A stretch of DNA of 15,140 nt, from the NCBI GenBank assembly GCA_963578605.1, contig CAUZEA010000122.1:1-15140 (forward strand). The letters run 5' to 3'. Source of the stretch: JAKVCB01 sp963578605. Its GTDB lineage: Bacteria > Planctomycetota > Planctomycetia > Pirellulales > Lacipirellulaceae. A program made the position numbers and the translations under genes. Below the pieces are notes generated by a model. It was not told the origin of the DNA, did no database searches, and saw nothing but the letters and a program-made list of their open reading frames with translations. The first letter of the stretch is position 1, and each line of letters starts with the position of its first letter. Shown in pieces: positions 15,091-15,140 of the stretch.

Positions 15091-15140
15091 ATGAAGAAGA
15101 ACCGACACACGACCAAGCAGATTATTGAGAAGCTTCGTCA
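15091..15140 (+). CDS. IS3-family transposase OrfA, N-terminal fragment (3' truncated by window)
   Basis: Sixteen full codons are visible, MKKNRHTTKQIIEKLR. The pattern of basic residues followed by T-x-x-Q-I-I-x-K-L-R is the start of the helix-turn-helix in IS3-family OrfA proteins, which bind the terminal repeats and are fused to the OrfB integrase by programmed frameshifting. AAAGGA lies nine bases before the ATG and suits a ribosome binding site. Only the family can be given, because subgroup assignment needs the DDE region. Confidence 0.7.
   Translation, partial: MKKNRHTTKQIIEKLR

Larger units (their letters stand above)
15015..15140 (+). mobile_element. Left end of an IS3-family insertion sequence (continues beyond window)
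   Basis: The segment ends in the 5' part of an IS3-type OrfA. A plausible terminal repeat starts with TGGGCTTCCCCCCTTTAACT at 15015; IS3-family ends usually begin with TG. The right end, the orfB frame and target duplications are outside the window, so the exact boundary is inferred. Confidence 0.6.

Overview
The window looks like chromosomal DNA of a planctomycete, probably a member of the Pirellulales. The evidence is a large multi-domain planctomycete-type cytochrome c protein (PSCyt1/DUF1587/DUF1595/DUF1592/DUF1588/DUF1585) next to a Tat-exported DUF1552 protein, together with paired secreted sulfatases. These combinations are characteristic of that phylum. No rRNA, tRNA or CRISPR array was seen.

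Layout. Bases 1-4191 (+) are DNA-repair-like. They hold the 3' end of an SbcD-type metallophosphoesterase gene, a one-base stop/start overlap into an SbcC/RAD50-like (YhaN-type) ATPase, and, after a 289-base gap, a DEDDh 3'-5' exonuclease of the DnaQ/RNase T fold. Bases 4315-9617 (+) are a sulfatase duplication. Two secreted S1-type sulfatases of 475 aa (about 89% identical by hand count, no gaps) each follow the same ~115-base leader, which carries a sigma70-like promoter and a GGCACGTGCC palindrome. A third leader follows the second sulfatase, but it runs straight into the sequence normally found behind a sulfatase gene. This looks like a third unit that has lost its coding region. Between the two sulfatases lie a decayed signal-peptide ORF, a DUF3592 membrane protein with a strong Shine-Dalgarno and a good rho-independent terminator, and, convergent to it, a broken WD40-repeat gene.

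Bases 9899-14673 (-) are the DUF1592-type cytochrome protein followed by the DUF1552 protein. Between them is a near-consensus promoter (TTGAGA, 17 bases, TATAAT) that could transcribe the DUF1552 gene independently. Bases 14767-15140 hold a short unrecognised ORF and the left end of an IS3-family insertion sequence. A perfect hairpin lies just before the truncated transposase OrfA.

Taken together, the repair genes look like core genome. The sulfatase block is a recently reshuffled accessory region with duplicated units, orphan regulatory DNA and pseudogenes. The DUF1592/DUF1552 pair is a standard planctomycete envelope pair of unknown function. I see no clear new defence or biosynthetic system. 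The most unusual structure is the three-copy sulfatase leader with one empty unit.
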